Of a stretch of DNA of 64,000 nt, positions 13,150 to 26,300 are shown piece after piece. The position numbers and the translations under genes are program-made. Position 1 is the first letter of the stretch. Each line of letters starts with the position of its first letter. Source of the DNA: Sphagnum compactum (Eukaryota > Bryophyta > Sphagnopsida > Sphagnales); assembly GCA_965153455.1 (NCBI GenBank), contig OZ234493.1:29688213-29752212 (forward strand), in the 5' to 3' direction. The notes below the pieces were generated by a model, which was not told where the DNA came from, ran no database searches, and saw nothing but the letters and a program-made list of their open reading frames with translations.

Positions 13150-13682
13150 CAGGCACTTAATACAGTTCATGAAATCACAAATGGCCCCCATATTTCACTC
13201 TGGATGCTTTTATCACAGTGCATTCCATGCTGTATCTGTTACTTGACCCTCAGGATAATGAGAATGGCGTACCTGAGATGCTGAGTATCTTCTAATGTGC
13301 TACCTTGTGGACAACTTGGAGTCAGCAGTTTGACATGGTATGTGACTATGTTTTTGACTTGTACAGTTCTTACACGGTTCAACATCTCTACAGTTTTATT
13401 TGTGTGCTTTTTTTGTGATCTTTCTTAACCATGAGATATTCCCACAAGTTAACAGATTGTTGTGGCTAAGTACCTTCCCAATGTTGGTTTCACAGACCTC
13501 TTTGGGGTCTCACGAGATTCCATTGTCCTTGAATTGATTATCTCTACCAGCAGCAGAAGCCTAGCACAATTACTTAATGTCTACGTTGTATCTGTGCTAA
13601 TCTCTCAACCTATGTCAACCAATATGATGCCTGTCACAAATTTCCCTCCTGTTTGTTAGAAATACTAATTGTTTCCAATTTG
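13150..13682. other. 3' flank of the unknown plastid gene, nothing else seen
   Basis: This stretch probably holds the 3' untranslated region and terminator region of the preceding plus-strand gene. A 65-codon open frame at 13462-13659 matches nothing I know and has no exon context. Confidence 0.4.
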
Positions 13683-14800
13683 CAAAGTTGATGAATGTGT
13701 TGAACATTCATCAAAATGATGAATAATATTCACATCTTTGTAATTATTAGGTTAGGTTGAATGGTGGTGACTAGGGTTTAGAAGTTGAATGGTGATGACT
13801 AGGGCTTAGAAGTGGCAGGTACATTAGGGTTAGGTGGTAGGTAGGTTAGGGTTAGGTGATGACTAGATATGGTGTTAGGTTAGGGTTAAGTGGTGGTTAT
13901 GTTAGGGTTAGACAATGGCTATTAAGGTTACGTGGTGGCTCGGTTAGGGTTAAGACCTAATATATATTGGAATGGTTTTGAATAAATTTTTATTCTCTTT
14001 TATCAAAATTTTAAATGCACATAAAGATTTTGAGGTTTTGTAATTAGTTTTGTTATAGGTTATAATTTTATGATTGTAGTTTGTGACACATTCAACCCAT
14101 TTGATTTATTTCATTGTTATTTCAATATAATTGCACCTTTTGACAAACTTTGGTGTTTCATGTTTTTCTAGTTTTTAAATTGTTTTCAATATGTTATGGG
14201 CTCATGTTAAATAAAAGAAAAAACATTGAATTAACACAATAAAGAGTGAAGTCTTTTGCATAAAAGAAAAGATTCATTTGTTAAAGTTAAATGTGTTGTT
14301 TTTGGAGTACCCCAAGTAAGCGATAGGTTGGATAGAAATTTTCAAGTGTTTATGAGGTTTTCTTGTTAAGGTTTTTTTCAAAGTTGATGAATGTGTTGAA
14401 TGTTCATCAAAAGTTTGAATAACATTTGCATCCTTCTAATAATTAGGTCAGGTTGAAAGATAGTGGCTAGGGTTTAGAAATGATAGTTACATTAAAATTA
14501 GGTGGTAGCTAAGTTAGGGTTAGGCGGTAGTTAGGTTAGGGTTAGGCATGGCTACATTAAGGTTAAGCGATGCTTATTAAAGTTAAACGATGACTGGTTT
14601 AGGGTTAAATGATGGCTAAGTTAGGATTAAGACACAATAAATGTTTGGAATTAGTTTGCTACAAGTTATAGTTTTATGATTGTAGTTTGTGACACATTCA
14701 ACCCATGTGATTTACTTCTTATCATTTCAATACAATTGCATCTTTTGATAAATTTTGGTGTTTCATATCTTATTTGTTTTCTAGTTGTTTTTAGTATCTT
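13683..14800. repeat. Direct duplication of a ~0.5-0.7 kb block containing TTAGGG-like repeats
   Basis: The block starting CAAAGTTGATGAATGTGTTGAA at 13683 recurs at 14379, an offset of 696 bases. Both copies continue with an ATTAGGT..GGTTGAA segment, then imperfect GGTTAGGGTTAGG(T/C)GGT units, then GTTTGTGACACATTCAACCC (about 14078 and 14685) and a TTTGGTGTTTCAT stretch. The copies have diverged by substitutions and small indels. No coding frame is kept. Confidence 0.8.
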
Positions 14801-16590
14801 CAAAGGTAACAAAACTTTTTTTAATTTGTATATCTTTTTTTTTCTTTATATGTAACCAACACACTAAGATTCAAGTACATATAAACATCACATACAAATG
14901 CATGCACACACAATCCACTAATAAAGTTGTGGCCTCAAAGAATTATTATTTGTTGTTTGATATCAATACAATTAAAGTATACACTATACTTGAATCTAAG
15001 GTACAAAATGCAAACAAGGTTGCCTTCGCTAGACAAGCTCTTGGATTGAGCTCAATGGCATAATTCCACCTCCTCCTCTACTTTAAATCAAACCATAAGA
15101 AAAAGTGACATCATAACACATATTGTGCAAATTCAGCATTGGCACTACTTGAACATTATGACGGTCACATTTGTGCCATTTGTGCCATCATTGAGAAGGA
15201 TTTTGTACACTACTATTTCCACCTTCCTCAATCTTATTAATTGTGTTGAGTCTCTAGGTTACAAGTTTTACTTCTTTCGACATAAACTATTTTTCACCCC
15301 ATGTTGTGGTGTCATCTATGAGCTATTTGTTTTCCATAATTATGGCCAGAGTACATGACACATGGTCATGAAGCTTTTGATATGCTCAATCAAGTTTCCT
15401 ATGTATCAAATGAATGGCATTGCCTTCTTGACTTTCTGACGACTATTGATTAAAAATACCTATTCATTTCCCATAAACTTAAATGTCCCAAGAAAAGAAG
15501 TCCAAATCCCTAACTTTTCAAATATCATCCTCAAATTCATGACACCTTCCTTCACCTCAAATAAAGCCCGCTCAATTTTCCCTGCTATCTCTTAAACCCA
15601 ATAAACTCAACTAATAACCAACCTATGAGTGTGATAAACAAACCATTTTTTAAACATTTAACACTACATAATTAACAATTTCAATAAACATGTGGCTGTA
15701 ACAAAAAAAAAGTCACACCATGCTCTAGGGGTGTTCAATAGAGTATATCCATATTGAATTGCCTCCATATTTGTCAACCCATCCATTGATAACCAAAAGC
15801 ACATACCGCACATCAATGAAACAAAGAATTGATGTTGCTTGGTACCTACAAAATTTGATTCCAACGTAAGGGGTAGAATATTTGTTATGTGAACCCATGT
15901 TTGTAGGACAATAGATTGATTCACCTCTCGTTTCACAATTGAACCAAGTATTTATTTGCACACTTTTGAACACCCAATACCCAATCACTGTGGTAATTCC
16001 AAAGACATACTAGGCTATCAAGTGTGCTAGTTTAGTTGTTAAGTTAGTTTCCAGTTAATTAGAGATAAAATTAAGTTAGCTTAGTTGTTTGAGTTTTTAT
16101 CTCAAATCGATTCAATTGTTAATGGGGTTCAAAATATTCTGTGGATGAGATTTAATCTCAATTTGTGTGATTTTAACTGACTTTTGGTGATTTGAGATTT
16201 CAATACACTCTCTTATTGTATGCAAGTTGTTATGTGTATGCAAGTTTTTATGTGTTTTTGACATGGTGTTAATTTTGCATTTTATTGTGTGAAAGTGTTA
16301 GGTTTATATTTTTGTTTTCATTGCAAGTGATTGACCATTTTGGGTTTGAACATGATCTACCATTCAAGATATTTTCATGTTATCTTCTGTATGTGTGGTA
16401 ACAACAATAGTTGTAAGTGTCAACATACAAAGCAAAACAACAAAGATTTCCATGGTCAAAGAATTTGAATTTAGAACTTCTCATTGGAAGAAAACCGTCT
16501 TGGTTTTCTTTGCCCAAATGTGTGCTGAATTCCAAAGGTTTTTGGTTTGGCACAGAGATGTGGTCAGGAGTCAAATTGTTGGATATGGAG
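14800..16590. other. AT-rich intergenic DNA
   Basis: Several 60-90 codon open frames exist here, but none has recognisable protein features or exon boundaries in phase. Nothing else stands out. Confidence 0.5.
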
Positions 16591-16599
16591 AGGATTTCA

Positions 16600-17381
16600 G
16601 GAATTGATGGATGTTGAATCTGTTGGTTTGGATGGCAGCCACAAGATGCTTATGGCCTCCAAAAGCTGGCAACAGAAGAGTTATGTAAGCATTACACCAA
16701 GGATTTAAAAATGGAACGTCGAATCCAAAAATTCCACAACATCTACGGTCCTTTCGGTACCTGAAGGGTTATAAGATCTTCCTCTTTGCATTTGTCTCTC
16801 AATATGTCAAGTACGTGGTCCTAGATGTGAAGCTCTAGCAATCAATAGTCTTTGTGTTGAAGCTCCAAGAGATGGTAAGCATGAACGAGATGGCAGAAAT
16901 AGTGCTCAGCTTTGAGAACAAAAGACTGCCTATTGACCATATTCCAGGTCCTGAGGTTGTGTGTAGCTGCAACTCTGACAATACACTTATCAACAAGAAG
17001 CTTAGATGGGCTCCATCCATGCATTTGAAGGTATGAGTTCATATCCTTGGCTCTGAAGCTTCATACACTCTGTTTGCTGTTGTGTCACTGACCCTTGAAG
17101 ACAGTAGATTCAACAGAAAGAAGTACAGTTTTTGTGTGGAGAATGCGGTTCCATCAATGACAAAAGTGTGCACGATGTGCACACATTGTAGGTCTTTTTG
17201 TGAGGTGGTGTTGGTGTTCTAGGATGGACTATGCATCACATATTTGTAGATCAAGGAGAAGATTGAGAAAGAGAAGTCACAAGGTGTAGACTTGGCTGGC
17301 AGGTATGCTTCATCAAAGGTGGTGGGCACTCAAGCTCCTGTCCAGCTTGGGTCCCTCAGAGCAGCCGATGGCAAAGAGTGA
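16600..17381 (+). pseudogene. GME: Decayed GDP-mannose 3,5-epimerase gene, 3' half, intron retained
   Basis: GDP-mannose 3,5-epimerase makes GDP-L-galactose for ascorbate and cell-wall synthesis; this copy cannot. From about 16640 the frame reads PQDAYGLQKLATEELCKHYT, then FHNIYGPFGT, where the family's next Trp codon is TGA. The catalytic-domain part that should follow is scrambled to about 16868. The reading then resumes with MVSMNEMAEIVLSFE and HIPGPE to about 17030. A GTATGA..TTCTAG interval (about 17031-17221) fits a retained intron. The last exon carries GLCITYL, a TAG in place of Trp, IKEKIEKEKSQGVDLAGRYA and SSKVVGTQAPVQLGSLRAA, and ends in frame with GKE and a stop. The N-terminal Rossmann half is absent. 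Retention of an intron points to a duplicated segment rather than a retrocopy. Confidence 0.9.
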
Positions 17382-20300
17382 AGGTGGCAAGCCATGATAT
17401 CTTTACTACTTTTGTCAGCTAGCCATACTACTTTTATGTGAGGCATATGAGAATTTACATGGGAGAAACATATTGCTTTTCCATGTTAAGAAAATACTTG
17501 TACACCCCTTCACTCTTACGGAGCATCTCATTAGACCTTGCACTAAAAAGTTTTGTAAAAATTATGCAGCCATCAAGACAGCCATGTTGTCTGTGCTTCC
17601 TTGTGGTATGTTTTTTTGTCACTTTGGCTTTGAAGCTAACTTTGTCAACAGACTGTCAATTGCCGAGTGATCATGATTTTGTTACTGTATCTTCTGTGAA
17701 CCTTTTGTCTCCTTGCCACTCCTCAACCTTGTCAAAGTTCTCGTAATCCAGAGCTGTCCGTAGACCTGTCTTCCTTCAGGTGGTGAAAGTTGAAATCTCA
17801 ATTTGGAGTGAAGCTTTGGACTTCATCTTGCAACTATACATTAAAGTACCACTACCAGACAATAAGCAACACGGGCAGGGAAGTGAAATCATTTGCATCA
17901 TATTGTAGTGCAGATAGAGAAGTTTGCTATACAGCATGCAACAACACCACCATCTCTTCATGTTATTAGGAGGCACACAGCCTTTTTGATCATGCTCATA
18001 AAGCGAACCAAGTAGTAGTTGTAATCTTCGTTGGTTAGAAATGCTCCTAGTTCATTGGTGTGCAGTTTGAGAATGAGCTTGTCTACTACCCTCAGAGATC
18101 ATTAGCATCTGACCAGATTTTACAAGGAACTGCAAAAACTAAGAGATGATTTCTGGTCAGGAGTTTATGGTCTCAGAATTGCAATCCTTGATATGGATCT
18201 GATGGATGAAAAGCACCTTAAGAATGTTCATCTACATGAACTCAATTCAGTCCAAAGCATTCTTTTCTGAGACGAGGAGAAGCCTGGCTTTATCACCATG
18301 GCTGTTATGTATTGCAACACTGTTGGTTCTCCCACATGGAGCCAAAGGACTCTAAGCCTGCCCTCTGTGTCTCTATAGATACAGGAAGCTTGTTCTTGTC
18401 TACCATTCCACCGAAGTAGGAGTAGAAGAGTGGTCTCCACTAGGTCAATTGAGTGTAGCCTGGCAGGGAGCTTTGTGTATGATTAATGTGCCATCCTCTG
18501 CTGATGCATTCTGATAGGCTGTTCCTGAGCAAGGGTTGTCAATCAGTGCAACCACACATTTCATTGTCAACAGAAATGCCAATTGCATCATGTACAATGC
18601 AACAACAGGAAGATTCATACCATGAGACAATCCACAGGTGTAGTTAGTCTCAATGATGGGGACTATGACAATTTACTGCAGCTGTATCCTCCACAACAGC
18701 TGCACCATGATGATAGAGCCAGATCTTCCAAGGTGAAACCTCTTCCAGACCTAAAGGAAATGTGAAACTACCTTGAATTTCTCTCCAATCAACAATGCTA
18801 TGCCATCTGGTCTTGATTTGCTTTGTGTGCTTATAAGTGCAATCTATTGTAAGCAGATTTTGGATGAGTCCAAGTGGAGTGAAAATTCAAGGTACTATCA
18901 CATTTCCAAACTGTCAATTAGAATTTGGTGCTTCATGGAACAGGCTTTGTCAACCGAATTCCTTAGTGTGATGCAGGTTTATTATGTCATCTGCTAATTC
19001 TTTGTCTACAATTATTCTGAGTGAAGTGAGATACTTTGGGGGATAGACAGGATCTTTGATGTCGTAGTTCTATCTTTCGCAACATGGCTGGCTGGCTGCA
19101 GCTGTTAGCTCGAAATGTGACCTTGGAGGTTCTGGTCTTTCTCAGAGGCCATTGAAGGCTCTGGGCCAAGGCAAAAAAGGGAGACCTTGTGACATTCAAT
19201 TATGTGTGGCACTGCTCCAATAGTTAATTCCCTTACCGGTACTGTGTCTTAAATTTATTCTTTCATGGGATCACTTATCTCTCTATACAATTTCCTAATA
19301 GTGATGATAAGTGTGGAATCTCCTGGCTACTGAGGACATGCCAATGGGGATTCATTTCAGCAATGTGGATCAATTTGGTGGTGAGAGCCAGCCTTTTGTG
19401 ACTCTACTTGGTGAAGGCAAGGTAGCATGACCTTCTTCCTCTGTTGTTTCACACATGAAAATGGTTTTGAAACTCATTGTTGGGGTGAGATTGCAAGGCA
19501 ATGAAGAGTGAAAGTCGAGCCAAAACAATATGCATTGTGCTTTCCAGTTGTCAAGAGGCAATTTGGACCACTGTTCGACATCTGTAACTTGACTTTTACA
19601 TGGACAGACCCTAATTGGGCTTGAGGAGGTTATCATGGGTATGAAACCTGGAGCTACGTGAGTAACACAAAAAAGAGTTTACATATGTATGCTGGAAGTG
19701 TACCTGCACAGGTCATCAGATCAGGTTTCAGCAAGTTACATTCCTGTGTCCTAGACGTGCATGCATGACTTGATCAAGTTGCTACTTGAATGTGTTTGAA
19801 CATGATTACTGACAAGTTCTGCTTATCTCTCTGGGGAGTAAGGAAAGAGAAGAGCTCTAGTTCCACCAGCTTTTGGCTATGTTGATTCAGCTCTTGGGTT
19901 CCAGTGTCATGAGGAGGTATATGTACAAACAATGGTGCTGCAATGTTCCAGGGTTCCAACTTGTTCAATGAGTGTAGTCAGTAATTTGCAAATGGTATTA
20001 AACTGGGTGCTACTTCCACCTGTTTTGAAAGTGGAATGCTTCATAGAGCATAGTCAGGGATGCATAAGCCTGGCATCTTCTCATGCAATGCATGATGCTG
20101 CAGTCTCATAAGAAGTGCTGATGCAACTCTACAGATTGGACCAAGGAGAACCCTCATATCACATGCCAATGAGCCTCTGGTGTTTGAAGTTCAGTTGCTG
20201 AATATAAAATCTTGGAGTGCTGAGATTTCCTTAAAACATGTATGGTAGTTTGCTCTAAGGAAAACAACCAGTGCAATTGCTGGTTTGTGGAGAGTCATGA

Positions 20301-20640
20301 TAGCTCATCACTGCAATTCATGATGAAGATTATGTCACACTCTGAACAATACTCAAAGGTTATGAGTTATGACCACACTCACTGTCAAGTTCCCTACAAA
20401 TGTTTTGGAGTTTTCTGTGCAGTTCCATAGATATGTTGCAATTGCTGTCCTTATGTCAGGTGGGAGATCTGTTGACATCTTCAAACCTTCACAGAAAATT
20501 TCAGAATGTTGGTAACTACATATCTGTGACATGTGAGCCCAGTGTCAAAATAAGGAGTCGCACATTTACAGGACCATCCAAGCTTTATTTGATATCTGGA
20601 ACCTTGTATATAAAATGACAAATTTGGCCCATTCTAAAGG
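17382..20640 (+). pseudogene. Unidentified coding debris on the plus strand
   Basis: Short protein-like segments follow one another on the plus strand, broken by stops and frame changes. Examples are FWSGVYGLRIAILDMDLMDE (about 18148), FITMAVMYCNTVGSPTWSQR (about 18290), LGQLSVAWQGALCMINVPSS (about 18442), MPMGIHFSNVDQFGGESQPF (about 19338) and KRVYICMLEVYLHRSSDQVS (about 19670). They read like remains of a large, possibly multi-exon gene, or of more than one. I do not recognise the family. The adjacent GME pseudogene in the same orientation suggests one decaying duplicated segment, but that is inference. Confidence 0.4.
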
Positions 20641-20993
20641 TTAGCATGAGGCCGGATGTGGTCCAGCTTCCACCAATTCCAGCTTGGGTTTAATTGCACA
20701 AGAAGAGAGAACATGGGCATTTCTTGCAAAAGCTTTGAACATAACCAAAGCACTGCCTTGGGATCTTTTGCTGATCTAATTGCTCAAAAGGTCAACTAAT
20801 TATTCATGAACACATACTGATCATGGACTGGGAATTTCTAAACCAGCAGTTTTGAGAGATATCCAGGGAATTACTTAACCTGGACCACTGCAAGTCTATT
20901 TTCTCCCAAGTACAGACACAGCACACACAAGTACAACAAAAGCAGTTTGTGACCAATCAGCAGAACAGATGTTAACCAACTATACTAATCAAG

Positions 20994-22451
20994 CTAGAAC
21001 TTGATCAAATCATCTGTATTTCTATTTTTATACTTTTGACTCGTCTCTTCTGTTGAACTGTCACCAAATATCATTGCATCCAAATCTAACATGGCCTCAT
21101 CATCATGTGAAGTGGCACTTGGTGCAGTTGTCCTTGGTGTCCGGTTTCGTACAAGCTTAGATTCTTCACTGGTGCCCAAGTTAGAGTCATCTTCCTCAGC
21201 TTGCACATGGGCAAATACAGGCTCCTCTGGATGAGGTGCTTCAGTAGACAGATTACCCATCTCCTCATACTTTGCAAGAACTTGCTGTAGTTCATCGTTC
21301 ACATGCAGAGCTTCAAACAACAACGGGTCATTATCACCACCTCTTTCAATAATCTTCTGAACTTTAAATTGTGACTGTCGGCACTGCTCCACCAATGTCA
21401 GTGTCAACTCTTCCTGAAAAATGCCACCCACAACCATAGTAGTGTCCAGTTAAGCAGGCATGTTTTCATAACTTCAAGTTGTTGCAGGCAAAAGGCTGAG
21501 CTTTCAGAACAAAAAACCCACTCCTTCATGCATGGGCACATATAAAGCTTCACAACAGGGAGCAAAAGTTAAACCTGAAGAGCCTCCTGCTGTGGGGAGG
21601 AGGTAAGGACTGTTGATAGAAGCTCAACACTATTGCGAGAGACATCAAAGATCTCCTTAGCATCCTCAGGGTTGGTTGGGGCTAGCCCACCACTTTCTGC
21701 ACCCATTCCTGCACCAGATCCTTCTGTGCCTGACCTTGATATTGACTGTGGGGGTGTGAATATAGGTGCCAAGCTTTCAAGGTCACGACCTGGAAACTGT
21801 ATCCCTCTGGACTTCAGACTCTGTAGCAAGGAAACCTCCAAAGATTAGAGATTAAAACTCCAAATCCCTCACCTTCACTATCAAAAACACATCACTACTG
21901 TACTCAATTCTCAAAACCAAGTTTAGGCATACCTTGTAAGTCTGTTCAAATATGGGAAGATATCCAAGCTCTTCTGTGGATTCACCCCAAGCTTCAATCA
22001 GCTTTAATGCCTTATCCCGGTTTTCGGTTGGAGTTTGTGGGTCATCAATCATCTTCACCATCTCATCCAACACCTTCTCTGAAGCAACCTCAGAAAACAT
22101 TTTCTCACAATTCTTCACACAAGTCTCTAGAAGTGTAAGAGCCAAGTACTGGATGTGGGTACTCTTGACCATCATCCGTTTCTTGATGGCTCGCACAGCT
22201 TCCTGCCCACTTACTTTTCCTGTGTTGACAAAATCACATAGTTCCAAGCTTTTGCCCCAGTCTGGTCCTTCCATATTCTCTGCAGTGGCCTCCTCAACAA
22301 GCTTGTCAGCTTGTGTTGAGACCTGGAAAAGCTCCTTCATCTTCCCACTCGCTGTTATAATCCTTTCGGACATCTTTCTCCCCACTTCTGTGCCCCCCAC
22401 CTTCAGCTTCTCACTAAACGCACTGAACTTCCCCTTGAAATTCTCCCCCAT
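20994..22451 (-). CDS. TOL: TOM1-like (TOL) VHS/GAT ubiquitin-sorting protein (3 exons)
   Basis: TOL proteins bind ubiquitinated membrane cargo and pass it to the ESCRT machinery for vacuolar sorting, in place of ESCRT-0, which plants lack. Exons: 22451-21933, 21820-21575, 21413-20994; all three join in phase 0, giving 394 aa, a normal size for the shorter TOLs. The VHS domain spans about residues 48-173 (ADKLVEEATAENM, GPDWGKSLELCDFVN, YLALTLLETCVKNC, TENRDKALKLIEAWGES). A Pro/Ser/Gly linker follows, then the GAT domain at about 224-325 (NPEDAKEIFDVSRNSVELLS, LVEQCRQSQFKVQKIIE, ALHVNDELQQVLAKYEEM). The acidic C-terminal tail contains DLDAMIFG and ends DDLIKF; it has no long Gln-rich extension. 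The start is the only ATG in the frame upstream of the domain. The residues before VHS form a basic N-terminal helix. Confidence 0.92.
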
Positions 22452-23330
22452 TGCAAAATCGTTTCCCAGCTTCTTAGGACTCCAATCTTCCTCCTCGAAT
22501 TCACCAACTTTTGCACGGAGTGTGGAGCCAGATCTATAAACACAACGCCCCAACCGAAGTCTTAACCCTGCTCCAAAATTGTAAACAGACGAAACTTCAA
22601 CACAGAACTATTGCAAATCCAAGCACAGAATAGTGATGCTTCACACAATATATAGCGGACTCGAAACTATCCAACATACTTGTAGGTAATAGAAGTACAG
22701 AACCTGATGGAGAATTGCAAACTGAGACAACCCACCACACAGACTACTGGCAGCTATTGAAAACCCAACTACACAATCCTGATGTTCCACTGGCCAAAAT
22801 CCTCAGCACACACAAAAGCAATTGGTGCAATAATTCGAAATTCGCAAAGCCAGATTAAAAGATCGGCAACAAAAGTTGACTCCAACTCCGAATTCCGAAA
22901 CTAGACCTGGAGACAGTCAACCCTAAGCCAAATTGCGGGGATCTGAAGAACACGAAACTGGGCAAAACAGACGCTATTCCGATATTTGCAGCAGATTTGC
23001 GGCGCAAGCAACTTTCCAACAGCAATCCAAGACAACCCAATACTTTTTAACCCATTTGGCAAACTCTAGCCAAGGAGAAGTTGATAGATCAACAGATCAT
23101 AATCATTTGGAGTGTGGGTCATTTGCTCTCGTAGGCAGCTTCGATGTGCCCTAACGAATGGGACCCAAAGCCCCAGCCTTTCCTTGCAACCCTAGTCTCA
23201 CACCTTCACTTTCCACGGTACCTTCCTTTCAAGGGTAGAGTGCACCTCACTACATATTCACTTTCGATAATGAAAAAAAGTGCCCATTTTTTGCCCTTTT
23301 GTTATTTGGTTATAATGCCAGTGCAAGGCT
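22452..23330. other. Upstream region of TOL
   Basis: The minus-strand frame stays open for about 100 bases above the TOL start codon but has no Met, so it is probably 5' untranslated sequence. The rest should hold the TOL promoter and perhaps a non-coding first exon. I see no independent gene. Confidence 0.4.
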
Positions 23331-26300
23331 GACTATCAAATGGAGGGAAGCAAAAAGGTGTAGTTCAATGCGAAGTTCAACTATAGATGCCCTTATTAGT
23401 CATGCTGATGCATGGAGATTCCCAGTCACACATCTCTCTGCACATAAAATAGCCCAAAGCCTGGAGGGTTAGAACTTTAAAAAGTTGAAGAATTTCTAGA
23501 ATATGTCAAATCTAATATAATATTAATAGTTGTCATTGCATTTGTGGTGAGCCTCTAAATTTAGCACAACCCATTTTTCCATTGTTCCCATTGTGGGAAA
23601 TGAATTGTTTCCTTCATCATTGTTCAAGATATTTTTCAATTTCATTGTGAGAGGTGCAAAGTTTCATTTTTCAAATTCATGTTTTTTTTTTTTGGTGTTG
23701 TCCTTTTTTCAATCATCTCATCAACAAGTTAACATTGTGTTATGAATTACTGGTTGATGTTATCATTGTTGATCTCGTTCGGATAAATTTAATTTTGTTT
23801 CATATTTCAATTTTGCAAGATGATTATGACAATGGTAACTTGAGTAAAAGAAGGATTTTATCACAATCTATATTTGACAAATGCATTTTTTTCGTTGTCA
23901 TAAAAGTTTTTGATTGTTTGCATCGATAATCAAACTTTTTTTTCATCAATGTACTAACATGGTGTGATTAGCAATAAGAACCAATGGCCCTCCTTTGATC
24001 GTTTTATATGCTATTTATAGACAAAAGGTGTCAATAGCCATCTCTATTTTGAAACGTGTCATCAATGTAAGTTAGAGCTTTTCTAAGCTTACTGCTCTTT
24101 TGAGTTTTTTTCTCATATTGATATGCTTCTTGTTGCAATTGGTGCGGGTTCTGAAACATTATTTTTTCCTACACCCATAGTGACCCACTTTGGGTTTTGC
24201 TGTTTTGCTTTGGACTTGAGTCCTCTCTATTTGTTCTTTGTTTTCCCCCTTTATTTGGTGCTTTGTTTAATGGAGTTTGCCAGATTTCATCATACTAGGG
24301 GTTTTAAAACATCCAAACAACCAATTTCAAGTTAAACATATTTTCTTACGATTCCAACTTTGAAGGAGGCATGAGTACAGATTTAACTTAAATATTACTT
24401 AATCCCATAGGTTTGCCAGTGCATAAGTCCAAAGTTTCTCTAACAGGCAGTCTGAAACGATGGAAATGCCCTTGTAGGCAATCTCCACTTGCTAGTTCAT
24501 AGGAAAAAATCGAAACAGATTCCTTTTCAACAACTAGAGATGTGTAAAATTTTGAATGGACAGATTTTATCTGCCACAAGAACGGGTAAAAGACCCAATT
24601 AAATTATTCAGAATTTGAAACAATGAGCCCATTACGTCTAAACATACACTAATTGCAATGCCTGATCAGAACCATAGTTATAGTTATGATGCATTTAAAT
24701 CTGCTTTGATCTTGTACTCAATCTCATCCATCTACATTTGACAAGTATAATTTTTTCCTCAATTGCATTGATACAACCCAGAACTAAGCACACTACTTCT
24801 AGTTCAGATTCCAGCCTCCCAAATGTCTTAAAGATTAAGAGAGTGAGCCTGTCATGTGCTGACTCATGAGTCTTGACAATTCTGAAGAATAAGTAGCCCA
24901 CCTTTGGAAGGAGGCAACATGTTGTGTGTTGTGCACCTGAGCTTCTCTCCTTATAGTTATTCCAGTTTTGAATTGCAAACCAAAACTGCAAAGGGAACAC
25001 CTTACCTGTACAAATCTGCAAGACATCCAGGGGCAATTGAGATCCACAATTTAGCACTGTTCAAAACACTATCATATATACATACATGTTCCACTCCAAG
25101 TTTTGGGGTCCATTGGGTCATGGGTGCAGTTGCTTAAAACTTAGGATGACATGCACAAGGTTGAAAGGACCCCTCCACTCTGAATTTCCATTCATTGGGT
25201 TTCTTTGTTCCTTGAAACTATTTGAACCGGAGGTTTGTACTTCGTTCTTAGGTAAAGCGAGTCACCTTCACAGCAACTCAGAACTTCAGGTGCCCCGCCT
25301 ATTTGAAATTGGTCTTTCTTTTACTAAGTTAATGAGTCCTGACTCTTGAGGTCCCTTAGCAGCACAGTGCTGGTGAAGATCAGAACCAATCAGAGTCATG
25401 CAAGGGATTTACTAGTTTGCTTTGTTTAAGGTGTTATTTAACTGTGAAATTGGATAATGGGTACCAAACTCATACCATGGATGGCTCCCTGGTAAGCCTT
25501 GAAGTCGCAAAGTCATGGTGTGACTCTCTCTCATTTTTCCCTATAGAGGAAATACAGGAGTTTATAAGCCATCTTGTGCAAGTGGCATCTTATTCTGTAG
25601 TTGCAAGCAATAAAGCTCTGGCCTGGTCAATGAACAATTACCATTCACAAAAAGAACTGAAAGAAAGAGAGTTACTAAGTTCATTGTTTCTAAAATTTTG
25701 AAATCAACCTCAGCAATACTGGACCTTTCAATCTTCACCATGAAAATGTATTGTGGGGGTACACAAACCTGCCAACTCTGAACAAATTGTGAGCAACAAT
25801 GCCCTCAATCTTTGTGTCACACACTGCATATTGCTCATTACCATGGCATGTTTGGAACACAGTTTTTGCTTCCCAAAGCGTACACCAATGCCACAGTACT
25901 GCCTTTTTTTCAGGGTACTATGGCAATTCTGGAAGCAGCTTTTTGTTTTTGAATGTGTAAAAGAACCAACATACTCCCCCACTGCACAGGTCCCACACAG
26001 GAAACATCCTCTTAGACAACTGAAGGCCAGAGCAGTCCTGTGTGGTTGGTTAGTACCATGTTATACTTGAAGCTGGCAATCCTGCATTGTTGGTTCAGTA
26101 GCAAATTGCAGTAGGAGAGCACCTTTCCTGATTTTGTCAAGAAAGATTTATAGAAAGGACCAAGCCTAGTGCTAGCAAATGTGATCTAAAATGATCTGGC
26201 CTCACATATATCCATTCGTGTAAATGTCAACCAGTTCTACTCCCACTGTAGAACTGTCCTAATGCAAGCTGGAACTGTTTTCCACAGTTTTGAAGAGAGC

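Noticed and set aside
21952-22539. 195-codon plus-strand open frame
   Set aside because: Antisense shadow of the TOL VHS exon.
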